The notes beneath the pieces were generated by a model that was given only the letters and a program-made list of their open reading frames with translations, was not told the DNA's origin and did not search any database. Positions 14,973 through 23,273 of a DNA stretch of 46,468 nt are shown in pieces; the stretch's first letter is position 1; each line of letters opens with the position of its first letter. A program made the position numbers and the translations under genes. This DNA is from Oscillospiraceae bacterium. Its GTDB lineage: Bacteria; Bacillota; Clostridia; Oscillospirales; Oscillospiraceae. Where the stretch lies: positions 1 to 46,468 of the forward strand of contig JALFTG010000038.1 of assembly GCA_022779345.1 (NCBI GenBank). Reading direction: 5' to 3'.

Positions 14973-16169
14973 ATGATCAATGAGAAAATGGCGAATGTTG
15001 CGGCGAACAACTCCGCCGTGCGGGAAATGTTTGAAGAAGGCAACCGGCTGAAGGCCCTGTATGGTCCGGAAAATGTGTTTGACTTCTCTCTGGGCAATCC
15101 CTATTTTCCCGCCCCCGACAGCGTGAAAACCGCTGTGTTCGACATTCTCAATACCATGGACCCCAACACCGTTCACGGATATATGCCCAATGACGGCTTC
15201 CCCGCCGTCCGCCAGACCATCGCGGAATACATCAACAACCGGTTTGGCGATAACATTACGGGGGACAATCTGATCATGACGGTCGGCGCCGCCGGCGGCA
15301 TGAACATCATCTTCAAAACCCTGCTGAACCCCGGCGATGAGGTGATCGTCCCTGCCCCCTATTTTCTGGAGTACGACCGCTATGTGGAAAACTACGGCGG
15401 CGTGCTGGTGCCTGTCAGTTCCCCGGAGGAGACCGGCTTCATGCCTGATCCCGCCGCCATCGCCGCGGCCATCACCCCCCGGACCAAGGCCATGATCATC
15501 AATAATCCCAACAACCCCACCGGCGTGGTCTATCCCCCCGCCGTGATTGAGGCCCTGGCCGCCGTGCTGGAGGCAAAGCAGAAGGAGTACGGTACATCCA
15601 TCTATCTGATTTCCGACGAACCCTACCGGGAACTTGCCTTTGACGGTGCCGAGGTGGCCTACCTGCCCAAATATTACCGGAACACCATCGTGGGCTACTC
15701 CTGGTCCAAGAGCCTGTCCCTCCCCGGCGAGCGCATTGGCTATCTGGAGATTCCCTCCCGGATTGACGACTATGAGCTGGTCCGGGCCGCCGCGTCCATC
15801 AGCGGCCGGATTCTGGGCTTCGTGAACGCCCCCGCCCTGTTCCAGCTGGTGGTCCAGCGGTGCGTGAACGAGTCCTGCGACATCGATGCCTACGACCGCA
15901 ACCGCAAACTGCTGTACGAAGGCCTCACCGAACTGGGTTACACCTGCGCCAAGCCTGAGGGCGCCTTCTACCTGTGGCTGAAGTCCCCGGTGGCGGATGA
16001 GAAAGCGTTTGTCCAGGAGGCCAAGAAGCACAACATCCTGTTCGTGCCCGGTGCTTCTTTCCGATGCCCCGGCTATGTGCGGGTGGCCTACTGCGTCAGC
16101 CCCGAAACCATCAAAGGCTCCATGAAGGGCTTTGCCGCCATGGCAGAGACCTACGGCCTGAAAAAATAA
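14973..16169 (+). CDS. Pyridoxal-phosphate-dependent aminotransferase (class I/II)
   Basis: A 398-residue fold-type I aminotransferase of the AspC-like group. The PLP-binding Lys246 is in SYSWSKSLSLPGERIGY, with the Asn and Asp of NNPNNPTG and SDEPYRELAF. The substrate-carboxylate Arg lies near the C-terminus (PGYVRVAYCVS). It should move an amino group between an amino acid (likely Asp or an aromatic/neutral residue) and 2-oxoglutarate; the substrate is not certain. GGGAGG precedes the ATG. trpS follows after 21 nt, probably on the same transcript. Confidence 0.92.
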   Translation: MINEKMANVAANNSAVREMFEEGNRLKALYGPENVFDFSLGNPYFPAPDSVKTAVFDILNTMDPNTVHGYMPNDGFPAVRQTIAEYINNRFGDNITGDNLIMTVGAAGGMNIIFKTLLNPGDEVIVPAPYFLEYDRYVENYGGVLVPVSSPEETGFMPDPAAIAAAITPRTKAMIINNPNNPTGVVYPPAVIEALAAVLEAKQKEYGTSIYLISDEPYRELAFDGAEVAYLPKYYRNTIVGYSWSKSLSLPGERIGYLEIPSRIDDYELVRAAASISGRILGFVNAPALFQLVVQRCVNESCDIDAYDRNRKLLYEGLTELGYTCAKPEGAFYLWLKSPVADEKAFVQEAKKHNILFVPGASFRCPGYVRVAYCVSPETIKGSMKGFAAMAETYGLKK

Positions 16170-16190
16170 ATTTCTGAAGAAAGCGTGAGA

Positions 16191-17228
16191 ATGAAAACAA
16201 TGGAAGAAATCACAACACAGAACGCACCAAAAAAAGTCATGCTGTCCGGCATCCAGCCCTCCGGTGAACTGACTCTGGGGTCCTACCTGGGCGCCATCCG
16301 GAACTGGGCGGAGCTGGCGGAGCAGTTTGACTGCTACTATTTCATGGCGGACCTGCACACCCTGACCGTGCGGCAGAACCCCGCCGATCTGCGCCGGCGC
16401 ACCCTGAATCAGCTGGCTCAGTACATCGCCTGCGGCCTGGACCCGGAGAAGAACACCCTGTTCATCCAGAGCCATGTGCCCCAGCACACGGAGCTGGGCT
16501 GGATCCTGTCCTGCTACACCATGTTCGGCGAGCTCAGCCGCATGACCCAGTTCAAGGACAAGAGCGCCAAAAATGCCGACAACATCAACGGCGGCCTGTT
16601 CACCTATCCCTGCCTGATGGCGGCGGACATCCTGCTGTATCAGCCGGACTATGTGCCCGTGGGTGAGGACCAGAAGCAGCATGTGGAGCTGACGCGGGAT
16701 GTGGCCACCCGGTTCAACAACCTGTACGGCCCCACTTTCAAAATCCCCGAACCCTACATTGCCAAGGTGGGCGCCCGGGTCATGAGCCTGACCAGCCCGG
16801 AGAGCAAAATGAGCAAGTCCGACAAGGATCAAAACGGCTGCGTCTATCTCATGGACGAGCCGGATGTGATCATGCGGAAGTTCAAGCGCGCCGTCACCGA
16901 CTCCGACACGGAGCGGTGCGTCCGGTTTGACCCGGCGGCAAAGCCCGGCGTGTCCAACCTGATGCAGATTTATGCCGCCTGCACCGGCAAGGACTATGCC
17001 GCCATCGAGCGGGAATTCGACGGTCAGGGCTACGGCGCTTTCAAGACCGCCGTAGGCGAGGCAGTGGTGAGCACCCTGCAGCCTCTGCGGGAGGAATCCC
17101 TGCGGATCATGCAGGACAAGGCATATCTGGAGGCGGTCTATAAGGCCGGCGCCGAGAAGGCCTCCTACATTGCCAACAAGACCATGCGGAAAGTCAAGAA
17201 AAAAGTGGGTCTGGTCGCCCAGCCCTGA
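16191..17228 (+). CDS. trpS: Tryptophan--tRNA ligase
   Basis: A 345-residue class I synthetase. The HIGH-equivalent lies in LSGIQPSGELTLGSYLGAI and the signature loop is KMSKSDKD (about residue 205). DLHTLT and VGEDQKQHVELTRD are other hallmarks. The start is not sharply defined: a GTG 6 nt upstream and an ATG 9 nt downstream are in frame, and the ribosome site (GAAGAAAGCGTGAG) is poor. It is probably cotranscribed with the aminotransferase; no T-box is seen between them. Confidence 0.95.
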   Translation: MKTMEEITTQNAPKKVMLSGIQPSGELTLGSYLGAIRNWAELAEQFDCYYFMADLHTLTVRQNPADLRRRTLNQLAQYIACGLDPEKNTLFIQSHVPQHTELGWILSCYTMFGELSRMTQFKDKSAKNADNINGGLFTYPCLMAADILLYQPDYVPVGEDQKQHVELTRDVATRFNNLYGPTFKIPEPYIAKVGARVMSLTSPESKMSKSDKDQNGCVYLMDEPDVIMRKFKRAVTDSDTERCVRFDPAAKPGVSNLMQIYAACTGKDYAAIEREFDGQGYGAFKTAVGEAVVSTLQPLREESLRIMQDKAYLEAVYKAGAEKASYIANKTMRKVKKKVGLVAQP

Positions 17229-17245
17229 GGAGATCAACAGAAATT

Positions 17246-18331
17246 ATGATATTGGAACTGTCCTTATGGGTGAAGCTGATCCTGGCAGTGGCTGTGGCCT
17301 TCCTGATCAGCTTTGCCATGACGCCCATCGTCAAATCCTTTGCGGTGAAGGTGGGCGCCATTGATGTGCCCACGGAAAAACGCCGGGTCCATGACCACCC
17401 CATCCCCCGGATGGGCGGGCTGGCCATCTTCATCGGCTTTCTCCTGTCAGTGGTGCTGTTTGCCAACATCACCCGCCAGGTGCAGGGCATCCTGCTGGGC
17501 GCCATCATCATCGTGGTGGTGGGTGCCATTGACGACATCGTCTCCCTTCGGGCCACGGTGAAACTCCTGGGCCAGATCATCGCCGCGGCAGTGGCCGTCT
17601 GGCACGGGGTACTCATCGAGTTTTTCATGAATCCCATCATCTTTTCCGGCAGTGAATACATTGCCCTGGAGATTCTGTCCGTGCCCATCACGATTTTGTG
17701 GATTGTGGGTGTGACCAACGCGGTGAACCTGATCGACGGGCTGGACGGCCTGGCCTGCGGCGTGTCCATCATCGCCTCCCTGACCATGTTCGTGGTGGCC
17801 CTGCTGGTGGCCGAGGGAAATGTGGCCATCCTGCTGGCAGCCCTCATGGGGGCGTGTCTGGGCTTTCTGCCCTATAACTTCAACCCTGCCAAAATTTTCA
17901 TGGGTGACACCGGCTCTCAGCTGCTGGGCTTCGTGCTGGCCACCGCCTCCACAGTGGGGATGTTCAAGTTCTACACGGTGGTCACCTTCCTGGTACCCGT
18001 GCTGGCCCTGGCCGTGCCCCTGGTGGACACTATTTTTGCCTTCTGCCGGCGGATTCTCCACGGGCAGAGTCCCTTCACTCCCGACCGGGGGCATTTCCAC
18101 CACCGGCTGATCGATATGGGCCTGTCCCAGAAACAGGCCGTTGCCATTCTCTATTCCATCACCGCCCTGCTGGGTCTGTGCGCCGTGGTCATCGTCTCCA
18201 CGGGCAAACTGCGGATTTTCCTGCTGGCGGTAGCCATTGTGGCCGCCATTGCCGTGGGCTGGTTCATCCGCAGAACCCTGAAAGGGCATGAGTATCACCC
18301 AAAAGAGGATTCCGACAATGAAAAAACTTAA
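17246..18331 (+). CDS. Undecaprenyl-phosphate GlcNAc-1-phosphate transferase (WecA/TagO type)
   Basis: A 361-residue membrane enzyme of the MraY/WecA family with about ten transmembrane helices. Catalytic motifs are visible: VGAIDDIVSLRA, NAVNLIDGLDGLACG, AKIFMGDTGSQLLGF and DRGHFHHRL. It transfers GlcNAc-1-phosphate from UDP-GlcNAc to undecaprenyl phosphate on the inner membrane face, the first step of teichoic-acid or other surface polysaccharide synthesis. The adjacent UDP-GlcNAc 2-epimerase gene overlaps its end, supporting a ManNAc-containing polymer. The polar tail (HEYHPKEDSDNEKT) is typical. Confidence 0.93.
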   Translation: MILELSLWVKLILAVAVAFLISFAMTPIVKSFAVKVGAIDVPTEKRRVHDHPIPRMGGLAIFIGFLLSVVLFANITRQVQGILLGAIIIVVVGAIDDIVSLRATVKLLGQIIAAAVAVWHGVLIEFFMNPIIFSGSEYIALEILSVPITILWIVGVTNAVNLIDGLDGLACGVSIIASLTMFVVALLVAEGNVAILLAALMGACLGFLPYNFNPAKIFMGDTGSQLLGFVLATASTVGMFKFYTVVTFLVPVLALAVPLVDTIFAFCRRILHGQSPFTPDRGHFHHRLIDMGLSQKQAVAILYSITALLGLCAVVIVSTGKLRIFLLAVAIVAAIAVGWFIRRTLKGHEYHPKEDSDNEKT

Positions 18332-19463
18332 GGTTCTGTCCGTATTCGGCACCCGGCCGGAGGCTATCAAGATGGCGCCCCTGGTGCTGGAACTGCGGAA
18401 ACACCCGGAGATTGAAAGCCTCGTGTGCATCACCGCCCAGCATCGGGAGATGCTGGACAGCGTCATGGACTGCTTCGGTCTCACCGCCGACTTTGATCTG
18501 AATATCATGCAGCAGGGCCAGACCCTCACGGATATCACCTCCCGGGTGCTGTACGGTCTGGGCGAGCTGCTGAATCAGATCAGGCCGGACCTGATTCTCG
18601 TCCACGGGGACACCACCACGGCCTTTGCCGCCGCTCTGACAGGCTTTTATGCCCGGGTGCCGGTGGGCCATGTGGAGGCGGGCCTGCGGACCTTTGACCG
18701 GTACTCCCCTTACCCCGAAGAAATGAACCGGCAGCTGATCTGCCGCATCGCCGAGCTGCACTTCGCCCCCACCGGGAACAACGCCAAGAATCTGAACCGG
18801 GAGGGCATTTTTGACGGGGTCTATATCACCGGCAACACGGTGATCGACGCCATGAAATACACCGTCACCGGCACGGGCTTCACCTCCCCGGAGCTGAACG
18901 CCATTGATACTTCCGGCAAGCGGGTCATCGCCATGACCTGCCACCGCCGGGAAAATTACGGAGAACCCATGGAGAACATCTTCCGGGCCGTCCGGACTAT
19001 CGCCGAACGGTTTGCGGATGTGCAGTTCATCTATCCCGTCCACCCCGCCCCCGTGGTCCGGGAGACTGCCGGACGCATTCTGGGGGATGTCCCCCGGGTG
19101 TCCCTGATCTCCCCGCTGGACGCCATCGATATGCACCGGCTCATGTCCATGAGCTACATGGTCATGACCGATTCCGGCGGCATCCAGGAGGAGGCCCCCA
19201 GTCTGGGCAAACCCGTGCTTGTCCTGCGCCAGGAGACGGAACGGCCCGAGGCCGTGGCCGCCGGCACCGTGAAGCTGGCAGGCGTGGAGGAGGACAACAT
19301 CGTCCGTCTGGCCGAGGAGCTGCTGACGGACCGGAACGCCTATGACGAAATGGCCCAGGCAGTGAACCCCTACGGCGACGGCATGGCCTGCCGCCGGATC
19401 GTGGACGCCATTTTGTATCACTTCGGCCGCCGTCCCGCCCCGCCGGAGGCGTTTATGGTATGA
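18318..19463 (+). CDS. UDP-N-acetylglucosamine 2-epimerase (non-hydrolysing)
   Basis: A 381-residue WecB/MnaA enzyme with VFGTRPEAIKMAPL, VHGDTTTAFAAAL, HVEAGLRTFDRYSPYPEEMNR and TDSGGIQEEAPSLGKPVL. It interconverts UDP-GlcNAc and UDP-ManNAc. The ATG at 18318 is chosen because AGAGGA sits 8 nt upstream and the protein then begins MKKLKVLSVFGTRP; the start lies inside the end of the WecA-type gene. Together the two provide lipid-linked GlcNAc and UDP-ManNAc for a cell-wall polymer. Confidence 0.95.
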   Translation: MKKLKVLSVFGTRPEAIKMAPLVLELRKHPEIESLVCITAQHREMLDSVMDCFGLTADFDLNIMQQGQTLTDITSRVLYGLGELLNQIRPDLILVHGDTTTAFAAALTGFYARVPVGHVEAGLRTFDRYSPYPEEMNRQLICRIAELHFAPTGNNAKNLNREGIFDGVYITGNTVIDAMKYTVTGTGFTSPELNAIDTSGKRVIAMTCHRRENYGEPMENIFRAVRTIAERFADVQFIYPVHPAPVVRETAGRILGDVPRVSLISPLDAIDMHRLMSMSYMVMTDSGGIQEEAPSLGKPVLVLRQETERPEAVAAGTVKLAGVEEDNIVRLAEELLTDRNAYDEMAQAVNPYGDGMACRRIVDAILYHFGRRPAPPEAFMV

Positions 19464-20254
19464 AGCTGAAAAAGCCCACCGCTTTCATCGCGGCCATCAT
19501 CATTCTGCTGGTGGTCGTGCTGGCCTATATTTTCATCGAGCTGAATTCCGATGTGCCCACCGCCCAGGTGGTCCTGCCGGACCCGGACACGGTGGTGAGC
19601 AGCCAGCCCGGCGATGACGGGCAGGCCGCCTATGCCCAGGTGACGCCGGACACGGTCCAGTCTGTCATCGCCGCAATCCGCCGGCCGGACGGTTATACCC
19701 GCACCGTGACGGTGGAGGATTTCTGGGGCACGGACAGCACCAGTGTGTCGGATTTCACTATCCAGGTCTCCGGCACCAGTTCCAGAATTACCGCCGCCTC
19801 CGGCCGGGGGCTGAAATATATTCTGGTCACCGACGCGGGCACCTGGATCTGGTATGACGGCACCGGGGATGACGCGTTTTACGCCCCGCCCGGGGACGCC
19901 TCCGATGCGGACGCCTGGCTGCGTACGCTGACCTATGAGGACTTTCTGGAGCTTCCCCCGAAGGAGATTCTGGCCGCGGGCTACGCCGAGCACAACGGCA
20001 TCTGGTGCGTGTACGCATCCTATCCTTCTTCCCACTTCGGATACGAGACCACCCTGTGGATCTCCGTCAGTGACGGGCTGCTGTGCGCCACGGAAATCTA
20101 TGACGGGGAACAGCTCATCTACCGGATGACCGGCGGCGCGGTGGACACTGCGATCCCGGATGACAGCGTATTCACCCCGCCGGCAACTGCGAACGCCCCG
20201 GCGGACGCCTATGACGCCGGTTCCCAGACTTTTGCCCGGTCTGAGGCATTCTGA
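19460..20254 (+). CDS. Membrane-anchored extracellular protein, unknown function
   Basis: A 264-residue protein with one N-terminal membrane helix (FIAAIIILLVVVLAYIFIEL) and an exported domain rich in Asp, Thr and beta-like segments. I do not recognise the domain; the lipid-carrier-like fold of outer-surface sensors (LolA/MucB type) is a possibility suggested by VEDFWGTDSTSVSDFTIQVSG and the later DGEQLIYRMTGG. The start overlaps the epimerase stop (ATGA, 19460-19463). It is therefore probably the last gene of the polysaccharide-precursor operon. Confidence 0.8.
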   Translation: MKLKKPTAFIAAIIILLVVVLAYIFIELNSDVPTAQVVLPDPDTVVSSQPGDDGQAAYAQVTPDTVQSVIAAIRRPDGYTRTVTVEDFWGTDSTSVSDFTIQVSGTSSRITAASGRGLKYILVTDAGTWIWYDGTGDDAFYAPPGDASDADAWLRTLTYEDFLELPPKEILAAGYAEHNGIWCVYASYPSSHFGYETTLWISVSDGLLCATEIYDGEQLIYRMTGGAVDTAIPDDSVFTPPATANAPADAYDAGSQTFARSEAF

Positions 20255-20554
20255 TCACATCAGGAACATGGCGCCCATGATGATCAGCATCTCCCGGTCC
20301 CCGGTCTCCCGGTAGATCAGAAACAGGATCAGGAGCAGCAGGGCGTCCTCCAGCTCAAAATCCCCGGGCAGCAGCCCGGACAACAGGGTATCCAATCCGC
20401 CGCCGGTTCCCATCGGCGGCGTTTTCTGTACCGGAGCCGGCGCCGGCTGACGGGGCGGCGGAGCGGTCTGGGCGGGCCGCTGAGCCGAACGGTGCTGGGC
20501 TGCCGGGTCCGGGACCCGGGTGACCCGGCCGGTGTTGCCCTGGTATCTATTCAT
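20255..20554 (-). CDS. Small protein with hydrophobic C-terminus, unknown
   Basis: A 99-residue protein. The first half is low-complexity, basic and Pro/Gln-rich (NRYQGNTGRVTRV through PAPVQKT). The second half is two hydrophobic helices (FELEDALLLLILFLIYRETG and EMLIIMGAMFLM) on either side of a charged turn. The ATG overlaps the end of the gene at 20547-20903 by 8 nt. I cannot assign a function. Its TGA abuts the TGA of the convergent gene. Confidence 0.7.
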   Translation of the reverse strand: MNRYQGNTGRVTRVPDPAAQHRSAQRPAQTAPPPRQPAPAPVQKTPPMGTGGGLDTLLSGLLPGDFELEDALLLLILFLIYRETGDREMLIIMGAMFLM

Positions 20555-20903
20555 GCTTCTCCCCTCCCAGCGCGCCGAAGGCCAGCTCCGCCATCTTTTC
20601 CATTCTGGCCAGTTTCATGGCCCGGTCCAATTTGTCCCGGCGTTTTTCCGCCAGGAACGGCTTCAACGCCTCCAGCAGCGCCAGCTTCTCATCATTTTTC
20701 TGCCCGGCGCCAGAGAGCAGCCGGGTCATGTTCCGGAGCATCCCCGGGTCCAGCCCGTCAAGGGACGGGACGGATGGGGCCGGCGCCGGAGGCGCTGGTT
20801 CGCTGTCCCCGCCGCCCATGAGATGCTTCGCCATGTCCGCAATTTTTCCCAGCTGTTCCGGGTCGTTCAGGATGCTGTTCAGCCGATCCTCAAATTCGCT
20901 CAT
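20547..20903 (-). CDS. Small helical protein, unknown
   Basis: A 118-residue, highly helical protein (SEFEDRLNSILNDPEQLGKIADMAKHLMGG, a Pro/Ala linker, then GMLRNMTRLLSGAGQKNDEKLALLEALKPFLAEKRRDKLDRAMKLARMEKMAELAFG). No transmembrane segment. The ATG at 20903 is preferred over a GTG 9 nt upstream. It ends in TAG and overlaps the next gene. The amphipathic helices suggest a protein-protein or membrane-surface role, but no function is known to me. Confidence 0.75.
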   Translation of the reverse strand: MSEFEDRLNSILNDPEQLGKIADMAKHLMGGGDSEPAPPAPAPSVPSLDGLDPGMLRNMTRLLSGAGQKNDEKLALLEALKPFLAEKRRDKLDRAMKLARMEKMAELAFGALGGEKHE

Positions 20904-20931
20904 CCGCCCCACCCCCTTTTCCGATCCCGGT

Positions 20932-21174
20932 CTACTCCTTCATGGCCTTTTGCAGCTGCTCTGCCAGTCGCTTGCCCTCGCCGGTGCTGAGCACCTCCAG
21001 CAGAATGCCCCGGAGGGCCTCGGCGTCGCCACTTTTTGCCGCCTGCTCCACCTTTTTCGCGTCCAGCTTCTCCGCCAGACGCTGACCGTCGGCAGAATCG
21101 GCGATCTGCCGGATGGCATCGGCCTTACCGGACTCCACCAGCTTCCGCTCCACGCTCTCAAAGTTTTTCATCAT
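20932..21174 (-). CDS. Small helical protein, unknown
   Basis: An 80-residue charged, all-helical protein (MMKNFESVERKLVESGKADA, then RLAEKLDAKKVEQAAKSGDAEALRGILLEVLSTGEGKRLAEQLQKAMKE). Two adjacent ATG codons follow GGAG; the second (21171) has the better spacing. It is the first of three small tightly packed genes (21174 to 20255), which are probably cotranscribed and may act together. No family is recognised. Confidence 0.7.
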   Translation of the reverse strand: MMKNFESVERKLVESGKADAIRQIADSADGQRLAEKLDAKKVEQAAKSGDAEALRGILLEVLSTGEGKRLAEQLQKAMKE

Positions 21175-21252
21175 GCGCTCCACCCCCGTTTCGCAAATCA
21201 CAGTACAGTTTATGCGCCCCCGGGCGTAAAGTGACAGGAAAGAAGGATTTCC

Positions 21253-21720
21253 ATGAAGATCGCCGTTTTTTCGGACACCCACAAACACATTGGAGACGCC
21301 GCCCGGGTCATTGACCGGGAACAGCCGGACCTGGTCATCCATCTGGGAGACCACATCCGGGACGCCTACGCCCTGGCCGGGCAGTTCCCCCATACCCCCA
21401 TGGAGTGCGTCCCCGGCAACTGCGACTACGCCCCGGCGGAGCCGGAGACGAAACTGCTGACATTGTGCGGCGTGCGCGTCATGATCACCCACGGACACAA
21501 CTACCGGGTGAAATACGAGATGGATTCCCTGCTGAACGCGGCGTACTTTCAGGGGGCGGACATGGTGCTGTTCGGCCACACCCACCGGCCCGTGAACGAC
21601 CGGGTGGAGGGCCTGTATGTGGTGAACCCCGGCACTGCCGGGATGGGGTCCTCCCCCACCTGGGCGCTGATCGAGCTGGAACCGGGGAAGGTCAAAAATG
21701 TGAGCATCTTGAAGGTATAA
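21253..21720 (+). CDS. YfcE/MJ0936-type metallophosphoesterase
   Basis: A 155-residue calcineurin-like phosphodiesterase with all metal ligands: FSDTH (residues 6-10), HLGDH, GNCDY, THGHNY and FGHTHRP. Relatives hydrolyse phosphodiesters such as bis-pNPP in vitro with Mn or Ni; the cell substrate is unknown. The site GAAAGAAGGA precedes the ATG. It is monocistronic, with a strong terminator shared with the convergent gene. Confidence 0.92.
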   Translation: MKIAVFSDTHKHIGDAARVIDREQPDLVIHLGDHIRDAYALAGQFPHTPMECVPGNCDYAPAEPETKLLTLCGVRVMITHGHNYRVKYEMDSLLNAAYFQGADMVLFGHTHRPVNDRVEGLYVVNPGTAGMGSSPTWALIELEPGKVKNVSILKV

Positions 21721-21724
21721 ACGC

Positions 21725-21766
21725 AAAAACCGCCTCTGCGACCGGATGATCGCAGAGGCGGTTTTT
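21725..21766. terminator. Bidirectional terminator
   Basis: A perfect 17-bp stem (21725-21741 with 21750-21766) with A-run and T-run flanks lies between two convergent genes and can end transcripts from both sides. Confidence 0.93.
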
Positions 21767-21768
21767 TG

Positions 21769-22389
21769 TTAATCTTCCAGGAATTTGGGCCGGTCGGCCT
21801 GTTCCGGGGTGTGGGCGGAGGCCGGTTCCGGCTCCGGAGCATCCGGCGTCTCGCCGGGGGGCACATCCGGGTCCGGTGTGGTGGTCCCTTCCGTCGGGGA
21901 ATGGATGAAGGACACATACACCGAGTGGCTGGCCTGCACATCCACCAGCGTCAGGCTGTCCGTCACATTCACCAGGTTTCCGTCCACGGCAACGCTCTCC
22001 ACCACATACCCCTCGTCGGGCAGAATCATGATGGTCATACTGCCGCCCTTCACCACCGTGGACATCCCGGCAGGCGAGGCAGTGCCGCCCTTGCCGAAGG
22101 TCACGGTGACGGTGTAGACCTGCTCCTCTTCGGGGAGGGTCATCTCCGGCACCTGGGCGGTGTCGTCAAAATCCGGACTGGGCGTGGGCGCAGGGGTGTC
22201 CGCCGCCGGGGGCGGTGTCGCCGTGTCCGTCACAGGGGCGGAGGCGGCAGCATCGTCTTCCGGCTGACGGGCTGATTCCCGGACAGGGATGATCCCCGTC
22301 ATGATCCCGACTACCACTGCCAGGATCGCCACCAGCAGCACCGCACCCAGAATATACGCAGTGGTCTTTCCGCCGGACCGATGTTCCAT
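21769..22389 (-). CDS. Membrane-anchored InlB-type repeat protein
   Basis: A 206-residue protein with an N-terminal anchor (TAYILGAVLLVAILAVVVGIMTG), a Pro/Ala/Thr linker and one divergent InlB B-repeat-like domain (VYTVTVTFGKGGTASPAGMS to SLTLVDVQASHSVYVSF; the GYVVESVAVDG element is typical). An acidic Pro-rich tail follows. Such repeats occur in secreted surface proteins of Firmicutes; a role in adhesion or wall organisation is only a guess. The ribosome site is AAGGAGG. It resembles the zinc-ribbon/Big2 protein at 9150-9773 in architecture. Confidence 0.8.
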   Translation of the reverse strand: MEHRSGGKTTAYILGAVLLVAILAVVVGIMTGIIPVRESARQPEDDAAASAPVTDTATPPPAADTPAPTPSPDFDDTAQVPEMTLPEEEQVYTVTVTFGKGGTASPAGMSTVVKGGSMTIMILPDEGYVVESVAVDGNLVNVTDSLTLVDVQASHSVYVSFIHSPTEGTTTPDPDVPPGETPDAPEPEPASAHTPEQADRPKFLED

Positions 22390-22426
22390 ACTTCCGCCTC
22401 CTTTTCATTCTGATTTGATGCTTCCT

Positions 22427-22455
22427 ATTATACAACAGACGAAAGGGTTTGTAAA
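22427..22455 (-). promoter_or_regulatory. Promoter of the InlB-repeat gene
   Basis: Minus-strand TTTACA (22450-22455), 17-nt spacer, TATAAT (22427-22432). Its -35 box overlaps that of the divergent fabG-type promoter. Confidence 0.8.
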
Positions 22456-22476
22456 ATGTTTCATCTGTGATATAAT
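22449..22476 (+). promoter_or_regulatory. Promoter of the fabG-type gene
   Basis: TTGTAA (22449-22454), 16-nt spacer, TATAAT (22471-22476). Confidence 0.75.
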
Positions 22477-22517
22477 GGCCTCAAATCTTAAGAATTCGTT
22501 AATTTCCGGAGGAAACT

Positions 22518-23225
22518 ATGAAAAAACGCGCATTGGTCACCGGGGCCTCCCGGGGCATCGGCGCCGCCACGGCCAGAGCACTGGCCGCCGACGGCTGGGA
22601 AGTGAATCTGAACTATTTTCAGTCCGAGGCACAGGCCCTGGCACTGGCGGAAGAACTGGGCTGCCGGGCATTCCGGGCGGATGTGGCTGACCCGGCGCAG
22701 GTCCGGGCCATGTTCCAGGCCATGGGTCCGGTGGAACTGCTGGTGAACAACGCAGGCATCGCCCACGACGGGCTGATCACCGATATCACGGAAGAAGAAT
22801 GGCACCGGCTGTTCGATGTGAATGTGGGGGGCGTGTTCAACTGCGTCCGGTGCGCCCTGCCCCACATGATCCACGAGAAGCACGGCATCATCATCAACAC
22901 CTCCTCTGTCCTGGCCCGGTACGGCGGCTCCTGTGAGGCGGCATATACCGCCACGAAAAGCGCCGTGGAGGGGCTGACCCGGTCCCTGGCCCGGGAACTG
23001 GGGCCCTCCGGCATCCGGGTGAACGCCGTGGCCCCCGGGGTCATTGAGACGGATATGCTGGCCTGCTTCACCCGGGAGGAGCTGGATGATATGGCGGACA
23101 AAGCCCCCATTGAGCGCAACGGCGTCCCGGAGGATGTGGCCCGGGTGACAGCCCTGCTGGCCTCCGATGCCTGCGCCTTCGTCACCGGCGCCATCATCCC
23201 CGTGGACGGCGGCAACCGGCTGTAA
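22518..23225 (+). CDS. FabG-type short-chain dehydrogenase/reductase
   Basis: A 235-residue SDR with TGASRGIG (cofactor loop), NNAG, catalytic Ser130 and Tyr143/Lys147 (YTATK), and the PGVIETDM and GAIIPVDGG elements of 3-oxoacyl-ACP reductases. It reduces a keto group with NAD(P)H. It stands alone, away from a fab cluster, so a different substrate is possible. The site GGAGG lies before the ATG. Confidence 0.92.
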   Translation: MKKRALVTGASRGIGAATARALAADGWEVNLNYFQSEAQALALAEELGCRAFRADVADPAQVRAMFQAMGPVELLVNNAGIAHDGLITDITEEEWHRLFDVNVGGVFNCVRCALPHMIHEKHGIIINTSSVLARYGGSCEAAYTATKSAVEGLTRSLARELGPSGIRVNAVAPGVIETDMLACFTREELDDMADKAPIERNGVPEDVARVTALLASDACAFVTGAIIPVDGGNRL

Positions 23226-23236
23226 ACACACTGAAG

Positions 23237-23270
23237 ACACCCCCGCGCAGCGATCACTGCGCGGGGGTGT
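23237..23270. terminator. GC-rich hairpin between convergent genes
   Basis: A perfect 14-bp stem (23237-23250 with 23257-23270) between the fabG-type gene and kdpE. T-runs are poor on both sides, so it may slow rather than fully stop polymerase. Confidence 0.6.
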
Positions 23271-23273
23271 TCC

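Noticed and set aside
14799-17237. An 812-codon minus-strand open frame opposite the aminotransferase and trpS genes
   Set aside because: It is a GC-driven shadow: both plus-strand genes have clear family motifs, and the antisense translation is rich in Gly/His/Val with no recognisable domain or ribosome site. The same holds for the 870-codon frame opposite the P-type ATPase (39833-42445).
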